64,000 bases of DNA from Methylotenera_A sp031422335 (GTDB lineage Bacteria > Pseudomonadota > Gammaproteobacteria > Burkholderiales > Methylophilaceae). This document shows, one piece after another, positions 26,047 to 35,029 of this stretch. Made by a program: the position numbers and the translations under genes. The notes under the pieces were generated by a model. It saw only the letters and a list, made by a program, of their open reading frames with translations. It had not been told where the DNA came from and searched no databases. The number at the start of each line of letters is the position of its first letter. The stretch's first letter is position 1. Where the stretch lies: assembly GCA_031422335.1 (NCBI GenBank), contig JANOQW010000008.1, positions 1 to 64,000 on the forward strand. The letters run 5' to 3'.

Positions 26047-27060
26047 TTACACGCCCAAATATGCCTTAACTGCTTCTAATCCTGGTTTGCCATCCACTGT
26101 ATTCACACCAGCCAACCAAGCATCAAGCGAAGCAGGATTTTTGGTCAACCAAGCTTTGGCGGCCACGTTTGGAGCAACTTTGTCCATAATTGGTAACATC
26201 ACTTCGTTTTCCATGCCCACATTAAATTCAATGTTGGTAATCAGTTTATTCACATTCGGGCAGCGTGTAGCTAGGTCGTTTGAAGTTACCGTATAAACCT
26301 TGGCTTCACCATAGTTAGGGCCAAAAAAGTCATCACCACCGCTTAAATAGGTAATATCTTGTTGTACATTCATTGGGTGCGGCGCCCAACCCAAAAATAC
26401 AATCCATTTTTTGTCTTTAACCGAGCGGCTAACTTCGGTCAACATGCCTGCCTCGCTAGATTCCACCATTTTAAAATCTTTTAAGCCAAATGCATCTTTA
26501 GTAATCATATCGGCAATCAATTTATTGCCGTCATTACCTGGTTCAATACCATATAGCTTGCCGTCAAGTTCTTTTGAAAACTTACTAATATCGGCAAAGC
26601 TTTTTAAACCCGCTTCGTACGCATAAGTTGGCACGGCCAGTGTGTATTTAGCACCCACTAAGTTAGGTTTGTCTAAAACAGTGACTGCTTTTTCTTTAAG
26701 AAACGGCTCTAGAATCGGAGTCATAGAGGGTGACCAATATCCCAAGAAGGCATCAATTTGCCCTTTTTTAAGTCCAGCAAATGCAATGGGTACTGAAGCA
26801 ATAGTAGATTCGGCTTTATAGCCCAGACCTTCTAGCACGGTAGAAGACAACGCCGTGGTGGCGGTAATGTCTGTCCAACCAATATCGGCAAATTTAACTG
26901 TGCTACAAGTGCTAGCTTCGCCACCAGCATTGGCAGTTGCTTCTGGCACTGCAGCCTCAGGTGTCGCGGCTTCTTTATTGCCGCAGGCAGTTAAAATAAG
27001 TGGAAATAAAGCAGCAACAATTGCGGCTTTAAGTAAAGCGGGTTTGGCAATTTGATTCAT
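26047..27060 (-). CDS. glycine betaine/choline-binding lipoprotein
   Basis: 337 residues. The signal peptide ends in a lipobox (LILTAC, Cys26), followed by an Ala/Glu/Pro-rich linker (about 27-50) and an OpuAC-type substrate-binding fold starting TVKFADIGWTDITATTA. It resembles ChoX/CaiX/CbcX-type ligand-binding proteins. It probably feeds the ProVW-type transporter whose genes lie at 8.8-10.9 kb at the far end of the catabolic block. Exact ligand (betaine, choline or both) cannot be told from the sequence. Confidence 0.9.
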   Translation of the reverse strand: MNQIAKPALLKAAIVAALFPLILTACGNKEAATPEAAVPEATANAGGEASTCSTVKFADIGWTDITATTALSSTVLEGLGYKAESTIASVPIAFAGLKKGQIDAFLGYWSPSMTPILEPFLKEKAVTVLDKPNLVGAKYTLAVPTYAYEAGLKSFADISKFSKELDGKLYGIEPGNDGNKLIADMITKDAFGLKDFKMVESSEAGMLTEVSRSVKDKKWIVFLGWAPHPMNVQQDITYLSGGDDFFGPNYGEAKVYTVTSNDLATRCPNVNKLITNIEFNVGMENEVMLPIMDKVAPNVAAKAWLTKNPASLDAWLAGVNTVDGKPGLEAVKAYLGV

Positions 27061-27217
27061 TTTAACTCCCTAATTATTGGTGGTAATAGTGATACTAAAG
27101 CAAATGATAACGTATCGTGTGTGCATGTTAAACAAGTATTAAATTACGACACAAAGTTGTTTAATCGCGCCATATTAATTTTAAGCACCCGCTTAACTTT
27201 AAACACCCAGGTTAATT

Positions 27218-28258
27218 TTAAACACTGAGTGACTCTTCGGCATTGCTTGCTTGTTGAGAGGCGCTCCTAGCCATGGCATGCAATGGCGGTATTGGCTTAT
27301 GTTGATTGCGCTCCATGCTGGGCGAGTAGCCAAACAGTGTGCGATAAGATTTGCTAAAGTGACAGGATGATTGGAACCCGCATGCAACGGTCACGCTCAT
27401 AATTGACATTTCGGTTTGCAATAATAAAGCACGTGCACGGCGTAGTCGCAAGTTTAGGTAATAATGCATAGGTGTCATGTTTAGCGTGTGGCGAAACATA
27501 CGTTGCAAATGCCGTTGCGACAAGCCTGCGAGGCGCGCCAAGTCATCTAACGTCAGCGGCTCGTCAATATTTGCTTCCATCAATGCTGATACTTCTACCA
27601 GCGCTTTGTGGCTATAACCTACGCGCGCAGCCACAGGAATATGTTGCTGATCTTTACTATCGCGTGCACGCACTACCATAAACTGGTCAGAAATTTCTGC
27701 TACTAAATTTTTGCCGAAGCGCGCCGCCACAAATGCTAGCATCAAATCTAGTGGCGCCGTGCCGCCAGCACAAGTACAGCGATTGCGATCAATCACAAAC
27801 AGCTCTTCCATAAACTGAATGGTAGGAAATAGTTCGCACAAGCTCGCCATGTTTTCCCAATGAATCGTACATTTATAACCATCTAACAGCCCAGCTTTGG
27901 CAAGCGCATAACTGCCAGTGCATAGCCCACCTAACCATATATTGTGCTTGCTCGCCTGTGTTAGCAGTTTAATTACATCGACGTTAACTGCATCTTGAAT
28001 ATCTACCCCACCACACACCAGCAGCACGTCAGGCATTTTATCAAAGTTAAGTTTTGTACTATTGGCAAAAGTTAAGCCATTACTTGCTTGCTTGGGTTGG
28101 CCATCCTCTGTTATTACCGACCATTGGTAAACTTCTTCGCCCAGCAGATAATTCGCCATGCGTAATATTTCTATCGCGTTAGAAAACGCAATCAGTGAAA
28201 AATTATTTAAAGTCAAAAACCCAACATGCTGGATTTGTGACATTTCTTTATGAGGCAT
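27218..28258 (-). CDS. gbdR: GbdR-like AraC-family regulator
   Basis: About 346 residues. The N-terminal half is a DJ-1/glutamine-amidotransferase-like ligand domain (VGFLTLNNFSLIAFSNAIEI, GLCTGSYALAKAGLLDG) and the C-terminal half an AraC double helix-turn-helix (DLARLAGLSQRHLQRMFRHT and VACGFQSSCHFSKSYRTLFG). This architecture is that of GbdR, the dimethylglycine/betaine-responsive activator. Alternative starts exist (GTG 28264, ATG 28258, ATG 28243). It sits upstream of the betaine genes and opposite the torF-betBA genes. Confidence 0.85.
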   Translation of the reverse strand: MPHKEMSQIQHVGFLTLNNFSLIAFSNAIEILRMANYLLGEEVYQWSVITEDGQPKQASNGLTFANSTKLNFDKMPDVLLVCGGVDIQDAVNVDVIKLLTQASKHNIWLGGLCTGSYALAKAGLLDGYKCTIHWENMASLCELFPTIQFMEELFVIDRNRCTCAGGTAPLDLMLAFVAARFGKNLVAEISDQFMVVRARDSKDQQHIPVAARVGYSHKALVEVSALMEANIDEPLTLDDLARLAGLSQRHLQRMFRHTLNMTPMHYYLNLRLRRARALLLQTEMSIMSVTVACGFQSSCHFSKSYRTLFGYSPSMERNQHKPIPPLHAMARSASQQASNAEESLSV

Positions 28259-28264
28259 AACCAC

Positions 28265-28723
28265 TTTCTTAATGCAGCACTAATTAAAGTGATTTTGCAC
28301 GTTAAATAACCAATTAACAATATAAACACTTAAATTTAAACTAAATACGGGCAATTTTAGGCCAACACAACAAACTTTAAGTCGTTATTGTTGATATTCA
28401 AGTGAATGCACAAAGTGGGTGCAAAATAATATTAAATGCACCAATAATTGGCACCGTAAACTGTTGTATTTATGATGAATTTTTAGTTTTTTGTGATTCT
28501 ATTGTTGCAAACCACACTTGTTTGGGTTCAAAATAACTTTAATGTAAAAATTAACAAAAAAGTAGTAAGTCGGTTTTGTTATGTTTTTAGTCGTAATAGT
28601 GACTTTATGTAATCAAATCAACTTTGATAATAGGCTTAGAAATAATTAAGCAACAAAGTTTAAGTAGTTTTAAAAGTGTTTAAGTTACAAGCATTCAAGC
28701 ATTCAAATATTTAAGGGATAGAT
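28265..28723. promoter_or_regulatory. 459-bp divergent regulatory region, gbdR / torF-betBA
   Basis: No open frame is supported here. The stretch is A+T-rich and contains an inverted repeat GGTGCA (28418-28423), 13 bases, TGCACC (28437-28442), with further TGCAC (28407) and GGCACC (28450) half-sites close by, about 280-320 bases before the porin gene and about 160 bases before the regulator. These are candidate operator half-sites. Promoter boxes are not assigned. Confidence 0.4.
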
Positions 28724-29671
28724 ATGAAAAATTTTAGTTGGTTATTAAATCGCAATGTGTTGGGCGCGCTGTGTGCAACACCTCTATTACTTGCTAGCGC
28801 GTCAAGCTATGCTGATGAAGCAGCACCAGCTGCTGAAGCTGCACCAGCGGCAGAAGCTGTTGCCGCGGCGCCAGCCGCTCCGGCAGAGCCAGCACCACCG
28901 TATACGCTTACATTCAACTTAGGTTTATACAGCAGCTATATGTTTCGCGGTGTAGATTACTCTGATGGCGCTGCTGTTCAAGGTGGTGCAGATTGGGCAC
29001 ATAGCAGCGGTTTTTATCTTGGTACTTGGTTCTCTAATTTAGATCCATATGGTTTCGGTAAAATCGACGCTGCACCATCTCAAAAAGGTAATCATATTGA
29101 AACTGACTTTTACGGTGGTTATGCGACAACTTTTGCAAACGGCCTTGGTATCAATTTGTTAGCTAACTACTATAAATATTTTGAAGGTCGTGATTCAATT
29201 AATGGTCACAAACAAGACACGCTTGAGTTATCTGCTGCGCTTTCTTATAAATGGTTGACTTACACCTTCTTCTATATTCCTACCGATTACTACGGCCTAG
29301 ATGAAACTGATGGTGATTTAGTTCGTACAGGTAATCGTAATACAGATGGCGCCACTTATAACGAATTAAAAGTTAATTACTTATTGCCGATTGGTGATTT
29401 AAACTTTGTGGCTAAAATTGGCTATCAATACACACCAAATTTAGAGGGTAGTCAGGGTGACGTTGCTATTGGCTTACACAGAAATTTTGCTTTGCCAACT
29501 TTAGGTAAGCCGATTGAAGGTTTCAATGCAGGTGTTTACTACACCGATACCTTTGCTGTAGAGGATGAGCGCTTCTATGATTACGCAACTAGTTCTACTG
29601 TAGACACAGGTATTTTTAATAGAGACGCAAATGAGAAAAAATTGTGGTTCTATGTTAAACGCAGTTGGTAA
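28724..29671 (+). CDS. TorF-type outer-membrane protein with Ala/Pro-rich N-terminal linker
   Basis: 315 residues. Signal peptide (about 1-30, ending ASSYADEA), then a low-complexity Ala/Pro/Glu linker (about 31-60), then the TIGR02001-like porin domain beginning TLTFNLGLYSSYMFRGVDYSDG with many alternating amphipathic beta strands and a C-terminal aromatic residue (RSW). Members of this family are putative outer-membrane channels; the family name rests on sequence pattern and function is not proved. AAGGGAT precedes the ATG. Its place between the regulator and betBA suggests uptake of choline or betaine; it is closed by its own terminator. Confidence 0.8.
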   Translation: MKNFSWLLNRNVLGALCATPLLLASASSYADEAAPAAEAAPAAEAVAAAPAAPAEPAPPYTLTFNLGLYSSYMFRGVDYSDGAAVQGGADWAHSSGFYLGTWFSNLDPYGFGKIDAAPSQKGNHIETDFYGGYATTFANGLGINLLANYYKYFEGRDSINGHKQDTLELSAALSYKWLTYTFFYIPTDYYGLDETDGDLVRTGNRNTDGATYNELKVNYLLPIGDLNFVAKIGYQYTPNLEGSQGDVAIGLHRNFALPTLGKPIEGFNAGVYYTDTFAVEDERFYDYATSSTVDTGIFNRDANEKKLWFYVKRSW

Positions 29672-29684
29672 CTTGTTGATTTAG

Positions 29685-29714
29685 AAAAATAGGCGCTAAG
29701 GCGCCTATTTTTTT
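29685..29714 (+). terminator. intrinsic terminator after the porin gene
   Basis: AAAAATAGGCGC (29685-29696) pairs perfectly with GCGCCTATTTTT (29701-29712) around a TAAG loop and continues in T. It separates the porin from betBA, which therefore need a promoter in 29715-29850. Confidence 0.92.
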
Positions 29715-29850
29715 GTCTAAAGTAATGACTGTTTTTAGTTTTGTCTGTCTATGGCGGTTTTGATTTAATTTTAGTCGCAATGTAAGTTGTGTTTCGCTTA
29801 TTAAGCTTTTACTATAGTTGTCAATATTGACTTAAAGTTGGAGAAGCCGC

Positions 29851-31323
29851 TTGCCACGTTTTGAACTACAGCAGTTGTTTATTGGTGGCCGCTATGTAAA
29901 CGCTACTAGTGGTAAAGCTTTCCAAACCATCAACCCTGCCAATGGGGAAGTATTAGCCGAAGTGCAAGCTGCAAGCCAAGCAGATGTGGATGCTGCCGTT
30001 AAATCTGCGCAAGTTGGCCAGCAAATTTGGGCTTTAAAAACACCCGTAGAACGCTCGCGCATATTGCTACGTGCGGTAGAACTTTTGCGCGCACGTAACG
30101 ATGACCTTGCCGAGTTGGAAACCTTGGACACGGGTAAGCCAATTTCTGAAACGCGCTATGTGGATATTGTCACAGGTGCAGATGTGCTGGAATACTATGC
30201 GGGGCTAGTGCCAGCGTTAGAGGGCAGCCAAATTCCTTTACGTGAAACTTCTTTTGTTTATACCCGCCGTGAGCCATTAGGAGTAGTCGCAGGCATTGGT
30301 GCTTGGAACTACCCAATTCAAATAGCACTGTGGAAATCCGCGCCAGCATTGGCTGCTGGCAATGCCATGATTTTCAAGCCAAGCGAAATCACGCCATTGT
30401 CTGCGCTTAAATTAGCTGAAATTTACACCGAGGCTGGTCTGCCAGATGGCGTTTTTAATGTGCTGAATGGTGCTGGACATGAAGTAGGCGCTTGGCTGAC
30501 AGAGCATGCAGGTATCGAAAAAATCTCATTTACTGGCGGCACAGTAACAGGCAAAAAAGTCATGGCGGCAGCCTCAAGTAGCACATTAAAAGACGTGACC
30601 ATGGAGTTAGGTGGGAAATCACCATTGATTATTTTCCCCGATGCTAATTTAGATCGTGCTGCGGATGTGGCAATGATGGCGAATTTTTACAGCAGCGGCC
30701 AAGTGTGTACCAATGGCACACGCGTGTTTGTACATCGCAGCCAGCTTGCAGCGTTTGAAAACAAAATAATCGAGCGCGTAAAGCGTATTCGCATGGGCGA
30801 CCCAATGGATGAAAATACTAATTTTGGTCCCTTGGTAAGTGATGCACACATGCAAAAAGTGCTTAAACACATTGAAAAAGGTGCTCTGGAAGGCGCGCAG
30901 ATATTGGTTGGGGGGGCACGTGTTTTAAAGGATAATTTTGCTAAAGGCAATTATATTCAGCCCACTGTGTTTACCGATTGCGCCGACAATATGACGATAG
31001 CTCGCGAAGAAATTTTTGGCCCGGTGATGTGTATTTTGGCTTATGACGACGAGGATGAAGTGATTCGCCGCGCCAATGACACCGAATATGGCTTGGCGGC
31101 AGGCGTGCTGACGCAAGATTTAAACCGTGCACATCGCGTGATTCACCAATTGCAAGCGGGTATTTGTTGGATTAATACTTGGGGCGAATCGCCTGCAGCC
31201 ATGCCTGTGGGTGGCTATAAACAATCTGGCGTGGGGCGCGAAAATGGCTTGATGACGCTACAAAATTACACGCGCGTGAAATCGATTCAAGTAGAATTAG
31301 GTGCTTATACTTCAGTGTTTTAG
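29851..31323 (+). CDS. betB: betaine aldehyde dehydrogenase (TTG start)
   Basis: Oxidises betaine aldehyde to glycine betaine with NAD+. 490 residues; catalytic Glu in TMELGGKSPL and Cys in YSSGQVCTNGTRVFVH match BetB. The frame opens at TTG (29851) nine bases after GGAGAAG; there is no in-frame ATG before the conserved NPANGEVLAEV segment, so a TTG start is the best reading. Three bases separate its stop from betA. Confidence 0.95.
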   Translation: MPRFELQQLFIGGRYVNATSGKAFQTINPANGEVLAEVQAASQADVDAAVKSAQVGQQIWALKTPVERSRILLRAVELLRARNDDLAELETLDTGKPISETRYVDIVTGADVLEYYAGLVPALEGSQIPLRETSFVYTRREPLGVVAGIGAWNYPIQIALWKSAPALAAGNAMIFKPSEITPLSALKLAEIYTEAGLPDGVFNVLNGAGHEVGAWLTEHAGIEKISFTGGTVTGKKVMAAASSSTLKDVTMELGGKSPLIIFPDANLDRAADVAMMANFYSSGQVCTNGTRVFVHRSQLAAFENKIIERVKRIRMGDPMDENTNFGPLVSDAHMQKVLKHIEKGALEGAQILVGGARVLKDNFAKGNYIQPTVFTDCADNMTIAREEIFGPVMCILAYDDEDEVIRRANDTEYGLAAGVLTQDLNRAHRVIHQLQAGICWINTWGESPAAMPVGGYKQSGVGRENGLMTLQNYTRVKSIQVELGAYTSVF

Positions 31324-31326
31324 ATT

Positions 31327-33003
31327 ATGAACAAAAGCCAAGAATTCGATTACGTCATCATAGGCGCAGGTTCGGCTGGCAATGTGCTGGCCACGCGCCT
31401 GACTGAAGATGCCGACGTAACAGTGCTGTTATTAGAGGCTGGCGGGCCAGATTATCGTTTAGATTTTCGCACGCAAATGCCCGCTGCGCTAGCTTACCCA
31501 TTGCAAGGCAGGCGTTACAATTGGGCTTATGAGACCGAACCAGAACCGCACATGAACAACCGCCGCATGGAATGTGGGCGCGGCAAAGGTTTGGGCGGAT
31601 CATCACTGATCAACGGCATGTGCTATATACGCGGTAACGCGCTAGATTACGATGGTTGGGCAGCGCGCAAAGGCTTAGAAAATTGGTCTTATTTCGATTG
31701 TTTACCCTATTTTAAAAAAGCTGAGACGCGTGATATTGGCGCAAACGATTACCACGGCGGTGATGGCCCAACCAGCGTCACAACGCCAAAAAATGGCAAT
31801 AATATTCTCTATCAAGCCTTTATAGAGGCGGGTGTGCAAGCGGGTTATCGGCGTACGGATGACTTGAACGGCTTTAGCCAAGAGGGTTTTGGCCCAATGG
31901 ATAGAAGCACCACACCGAATGGCCGCCGTAGTAGCACTGCGCGTGGTTATTTAGATTTGGCAAGAAAAAGGGATCAAGCACGTGCGCGACCAAACCTGAC
32001 CATTGTCACGCATGCGCTTACAGACCGAATTTTGTTTGCAGGTAAGCGCGCCGTTGGTGTTGCGTATTTACAAGGTAGCCAAACTTTGCAGGCACAAGCC
32101 AAGCGCGAGGTTTTATTGTGTTCTGGTGCAATTGCCTCGCCGCAAATTTTGCAGCGCTCTGGCGTGGGCGCCAGTGATTTAATGCGCGAATTAGATATTG
32201 CTTTGGTGCATGATTTACCTGGCGTTGGCGCCAATTTGCAAGACCATATGGAAATTTACCAGCAATACGAATGCAAAAAACCCGTATCCATCGCACCGTC
32301 ACTTAAGCTGCATAATCAAGCGCTTATTGGCGCAGAATGGCTATTTCTTGGCACTGGCATAGGTGCCAGCAATCAGTTTGAGGCGGGCGGTTTTATTCGC
32401 AGCCATGACAGTTTTGCTTGGCCCAATATTCAATATCACTTTTTGCCAATTGCCGTGAATTACAATGGCAGCAACCCAATAAAAGTACATAGTTTTCAGG
32501 CGCATATGGGTTCTATGCGCTCGCATAGCCGTGGTCGCGTTAAATTAAAAACCAAGAATCCGCATGATCATCCCAGCATTTTGTTTAACTATATGTCGCA
32601 TGAGGAAGATTGGCGCGAGTTTCGCGCTGGCATTCGCATTACGCGAGAAATTATGAGGCAAGCAGCGCTTGCGCCCTACTTGGCCAAAGAAATCTCACCT
32701 AGTGTTGCTGTACAAACCGATGCTGAAATTGACGCATTTGTGCGCGTACATGGCGAGACTTCGTATCATCCATCGTGCTCTTGTACTATGGGTTATGATG
32801 ATATGGCAGTGGTGGATAAAGATGGCAAAGTGCATGGCTTAGAAGGCTTGCGGGTGATTGATGCGTCGATAATGCCACGTATAATCACGGGCAATTTAAA
32901 CGCACCTACTATCATGATGGCGGAAAAATTGGCCGATGTGATTCGCGGCCTTACGCCTTTAGAAGCATTAAAGGTGCCTGTGTACGCATATAACAATAAA
33001 TGA
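31327..33003 (+). CDS. betA: choline dehydrogenase
   Basis: Membrane-associated flavoprotein oxidising choline to betaine aldehyde. 558 residues of the GMC oxidoreductase family: FAD motif DYVIIGAGSAGNVLATRL at the N-terminus, signature GRGKGLGGSSLINGMCYIRG, and the active-site HPSCSCTMG near residue 478. Coupled to betB and overlapping the next gene by four bases (ATGA). Supplies glycine betaine to the minus-strand catabolic genes. Confidence 0.96.
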   Translation: MNKSQEFDYVIIGAGSAGNVLATRLTEDADVTVLLLEAGGPDYRLDFRTQMPAALAYPLQGRRYNWAYETEPEPHMNNRRMECGRGKGLGGSSLINGMCYIRGNALDYDGWAARKGLENWSYFDCLPYFKKAETRDIGANDYHGGDGPTSVTTPKNGNNILYQAFIEAGVQAGYRRTDDLNGFSQEGFGPMDRSTTPNGRRSSTARGYLDLARKRDQARARPNLTIVTHALTDRILFAGKRAVGVAYLQGSQTLQAQAKREVLLCSGAIASPQILQRSGVGASDLMRELDIALVHDLPGVGANLQDHMEIYQQYECKKPVSIAPSLKLHNQALIGAEWLFLGTGIGASNQFEAGGFIRSHDSFAWPNIQYHFLPIAVNYNGSNPIKVHSFQAHMGSMRSHSRGRVKLKTKNPHDHPSILFNYMSHEEDWREFRAGIRITREIMRQAALAPYLAKEISPSVAVQTDAEIDAFVRVHGETSYHPSCSCTMGYDDMAVVDKDGKVHGLEGLRVIDASIMPRIITGNLNAPTIMMAEKLADVIRGLTPLEALKVPVYAYNNK

Positions 33004-33623
33004 TACCCTCGGTTAGTAATTCTATCGCTATTATCGAGTTGTTGGGCGTATTGGCGTTTGCCTTTACTGGCATTATTGAGGCGCGCAAAAAAGGCATGGA
33101 CTTAATCGGCGTCTATACCGTGAGCATGATTGCAGCATTTGGTGGCGGCACCATACGAGATTTACTGATAGGCAACCATCCACTATTTTGGATTGAACAT
33201 TCGGGCTACGCTATCATGTTGTTTGGTTTTGCACTCGCTTCATCTTCACTTGGCGCTGCATTTTACGAAAATACAAAAGTACATAATGCTTTTGAGGTGC
33301 TAGATACGCTTGGCCTTGGACTTTTTTGTACAGCTGGTGCCAGCGTAGCACACCAGGCAGGTTGCGATTTTTACATCAGCATGTTGCTAGGTGTAGTCAC
33401 CGCCATATTCGGCGGCATATTCCGCGATATTATTTGTAACGAAATCCCCAAAGTATTTCACCGCAACGAGCTGTACGCTACCTGTGCAGCCTTTGGCAGC
33501 ACTAGTTTTTTAGTCAGTTTGCAATTTGGGCTTAGCTCGCTGCCAGCCATGCTGATTGGTGTGTTGGCAACTGTATTACTTAGATTTCTTTCGGTAAAAT
33601 ATACAATCAAACTGCCTTTATAG
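33000..33623 (+). CDS. TRIC/UPF0126-type membrane channel
   Basis: 207 residues with about seven hydrophobic segments and two internally repeated motifs (FAGGGTIRD-like in the first half, AIFGGIFRDII in the second), the hallmark of trimeric intracellular cation channel homologues (YicG/YadS). Its ATG overlaps the betA stop, so it is translated from the choline transcript. A role in potassium or charge balance during betaine accumulation is speculation. Ends 25 bases from the convergent ligase gene. Confidence 0.85.
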   Translation: MIPSVSNSIAIIELLGVLAFAFTGIIEARKKGMDLIGVYTVSMIAAFGGGTIRDLLIGNHPLFWIEHSGYAIMLFGFALASSSLGAAFYENTKVHNAFEVLDTLGLGLFCTAGASVAHQAGCDFYISMLLGVVTAIFGGIFRDIICNEIPKVFHRNELYATCAAFGSTSFLVSLQFGLSSLPAMLIGVLATVLLRFLSVKYTIKLPL

Positions 33624-33648
33624 CGTGCACTGCTAATGCTTGCGTGAC

Positions 33649-35001
33649 TTAAACTTGGGAACCTAGATAACGCCTATCCCAGCTGCTTACTTCATACATA
33701 AAATGCGCCAGTTCAATTTCTTTAACGTTACAGAAGGCCTCAATAAATGCATCGCCAAACATTTCGCGTGCATGCGTACTATTTTTTAGTTGTACAATGG
33801 CACTTTCTAAGCCAATCGCAATTTCACGTGGAAAAGTATAACCATCGCTATCATCCACGGGTGCAGTTGGTGTGAGTTTTTCTTGCATGCCACGTAATCC
33901 GCAAGCCAAGGTAGCCGCAATGGCTAGGTATGGATTGGCATCACTACCTGCAAAGCGGTTTTCTACGCGGCGAGACGCTGCATTTGAATGTGGCACACGC
34001 AAGCCAATGGTGCGATTATCGTGCCCCCATTGCATATTAACAGGCGCTTGTGTACCTGGCGCATAACGGCGCCAAGAGTTGAAATAGGGTGCCACTAAGG
34101 GCATTAAATCAGCCATGTATTGTTGCAGGCCCGCAATATAAGCGTGAAACGCAGGTGTCGCTAAACCTTTGTTTGTACCTATGTTTTCGCTAAAAATATT
34201 GCTGCCTTTTGCATCGACAATGCTTTGGTGAATGTGCATAGAGCTGCCATCATAATCGGCAAGCGGTTTTGCCATAAACACCGCCAATAAACCATGCTGT
34301 GCGGCAATTTCGCGCAAGGTGTATTTAAATAGCACCACGTCATCGGCCAGTTTTAGCGGATCGCCGTGTAACAAATTAATTTCAAATTGGTTGGGCGCCA
34401 TTTCGTGCAGCCAAGTGTCAGTACGAATATCTAGCACATCAAAAGCTGCTTGTAAGCTTTGCCAAAAATCACGCATCTCGGCCGTCGCATTTAGGCTATA
34501 ACCCATTTGGCGTTCTAGCTCTACACCGCTGCCGCGCATACTTGGTGAGGTGAAGCCTGTTGCTTCTTGGCCATCTCGTTTAAATAAATAAAACTCAATT
34601 TCTGGCGCGACTACTGGCTTTAAACCTTGGGCTTCATATTGCGCGATTACTTTTTTAAGCACATTACGCGGTGCATGCTCAGAAGGGGTGCCATCAAAAT
34701 TCATGCAATCATGCAGCACCCAGCCGCGATTTTCTTGCCACGGTAGCTGTTTAAAAGTGGCGTAATCGGGCTTTAAAATGGTGTCATTATCGGTTGCACC
34801 AATCACATGCTCATCACAGTATTCGCCATTAATGGTTTGTAAAATAACTGCCCTCGCAATACGTAACTCTTTGCCTTCTGCAAAGTCGTTACCACGCATT
34901 ACTTTGCCACGCAATGTGGCATTTATGGTGGGGAATACGCATTCTACCTCGCTGATTTTATGTGTCTGAATGAGTGACGCAACTTTTTTTAATGACGACA
35001 T
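33649..35001 (-). CDS. gamma-glutamylamine ligase of the glutamine synthetase family (paralogue 1)
   Basis: 450 residues with glutamine synthetase domains: beta-grasp with ATLRGKVMRG, ATP/metal residues in PEIEFYLF, HEMAPNQFEIN and MHIHQS, and the NRTIGLRVPHSN segment. The pattern is that of PuuA/GlnA3-type ligases joining glutamate to amines rather than ammonium-assimilating GlnA (no adenylylation loop tyrosine context seen). The family member here is the most divergent of the three in this window. Next to mmsA and an omega-amino-acid aminotransferase in the same direction, so its amine may feed that pathway; substrate unknown. Confidence 0.85.
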   Translation of the reverse strand: MSSLKKVASLIQTHKISEVECVFPTINATLRGKVMRGNDFAEGKELRIARAVILQTINGEYCDEHVIGATDNDTILKPDYATFKQLPWQENRGWVLHDCMNFDGTPSEHAPRNVLKKVIAQYEAQGLKPVVAPEIEFYLFKRDGQEATGFTSPSMRGSGVELERQMGYSLNATAEMRDFWQSLQAAFDVLDIRTDTWLHEMAPNQFEINLLHGDPLKLADDVVLFKYTLREIAAQHGLLAVFMAKPLADYDGSSMHIHQSIVDAKGSNIFSENIGTNKGLATPAFHAYIAGLQQYMADLMPLVAPYFNSWRRYAPGTQAPVNMQWGHDNRTIGLRVPHSNAASRRVENRFAGSDANPYLAIAATLACGLRGMQEKLTPTAPVDDSDGYTFPREIAIGLESAIVQLKNSTHAREMFGDAFIEAFCNVKEIELAHFMYEVSSWDRRYLGSQV

Positions 35002-35029
35002 ATATTCTCTTTTTAATAGGATGTATTGC

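Noticed and set aside
28440..28475. Possible sigma54 promoter (TGGCAC followed by TTGT)
   Set aside because: The spacing between the GG and GC-like elements is about four bases too long for a -24/-12 promoter.
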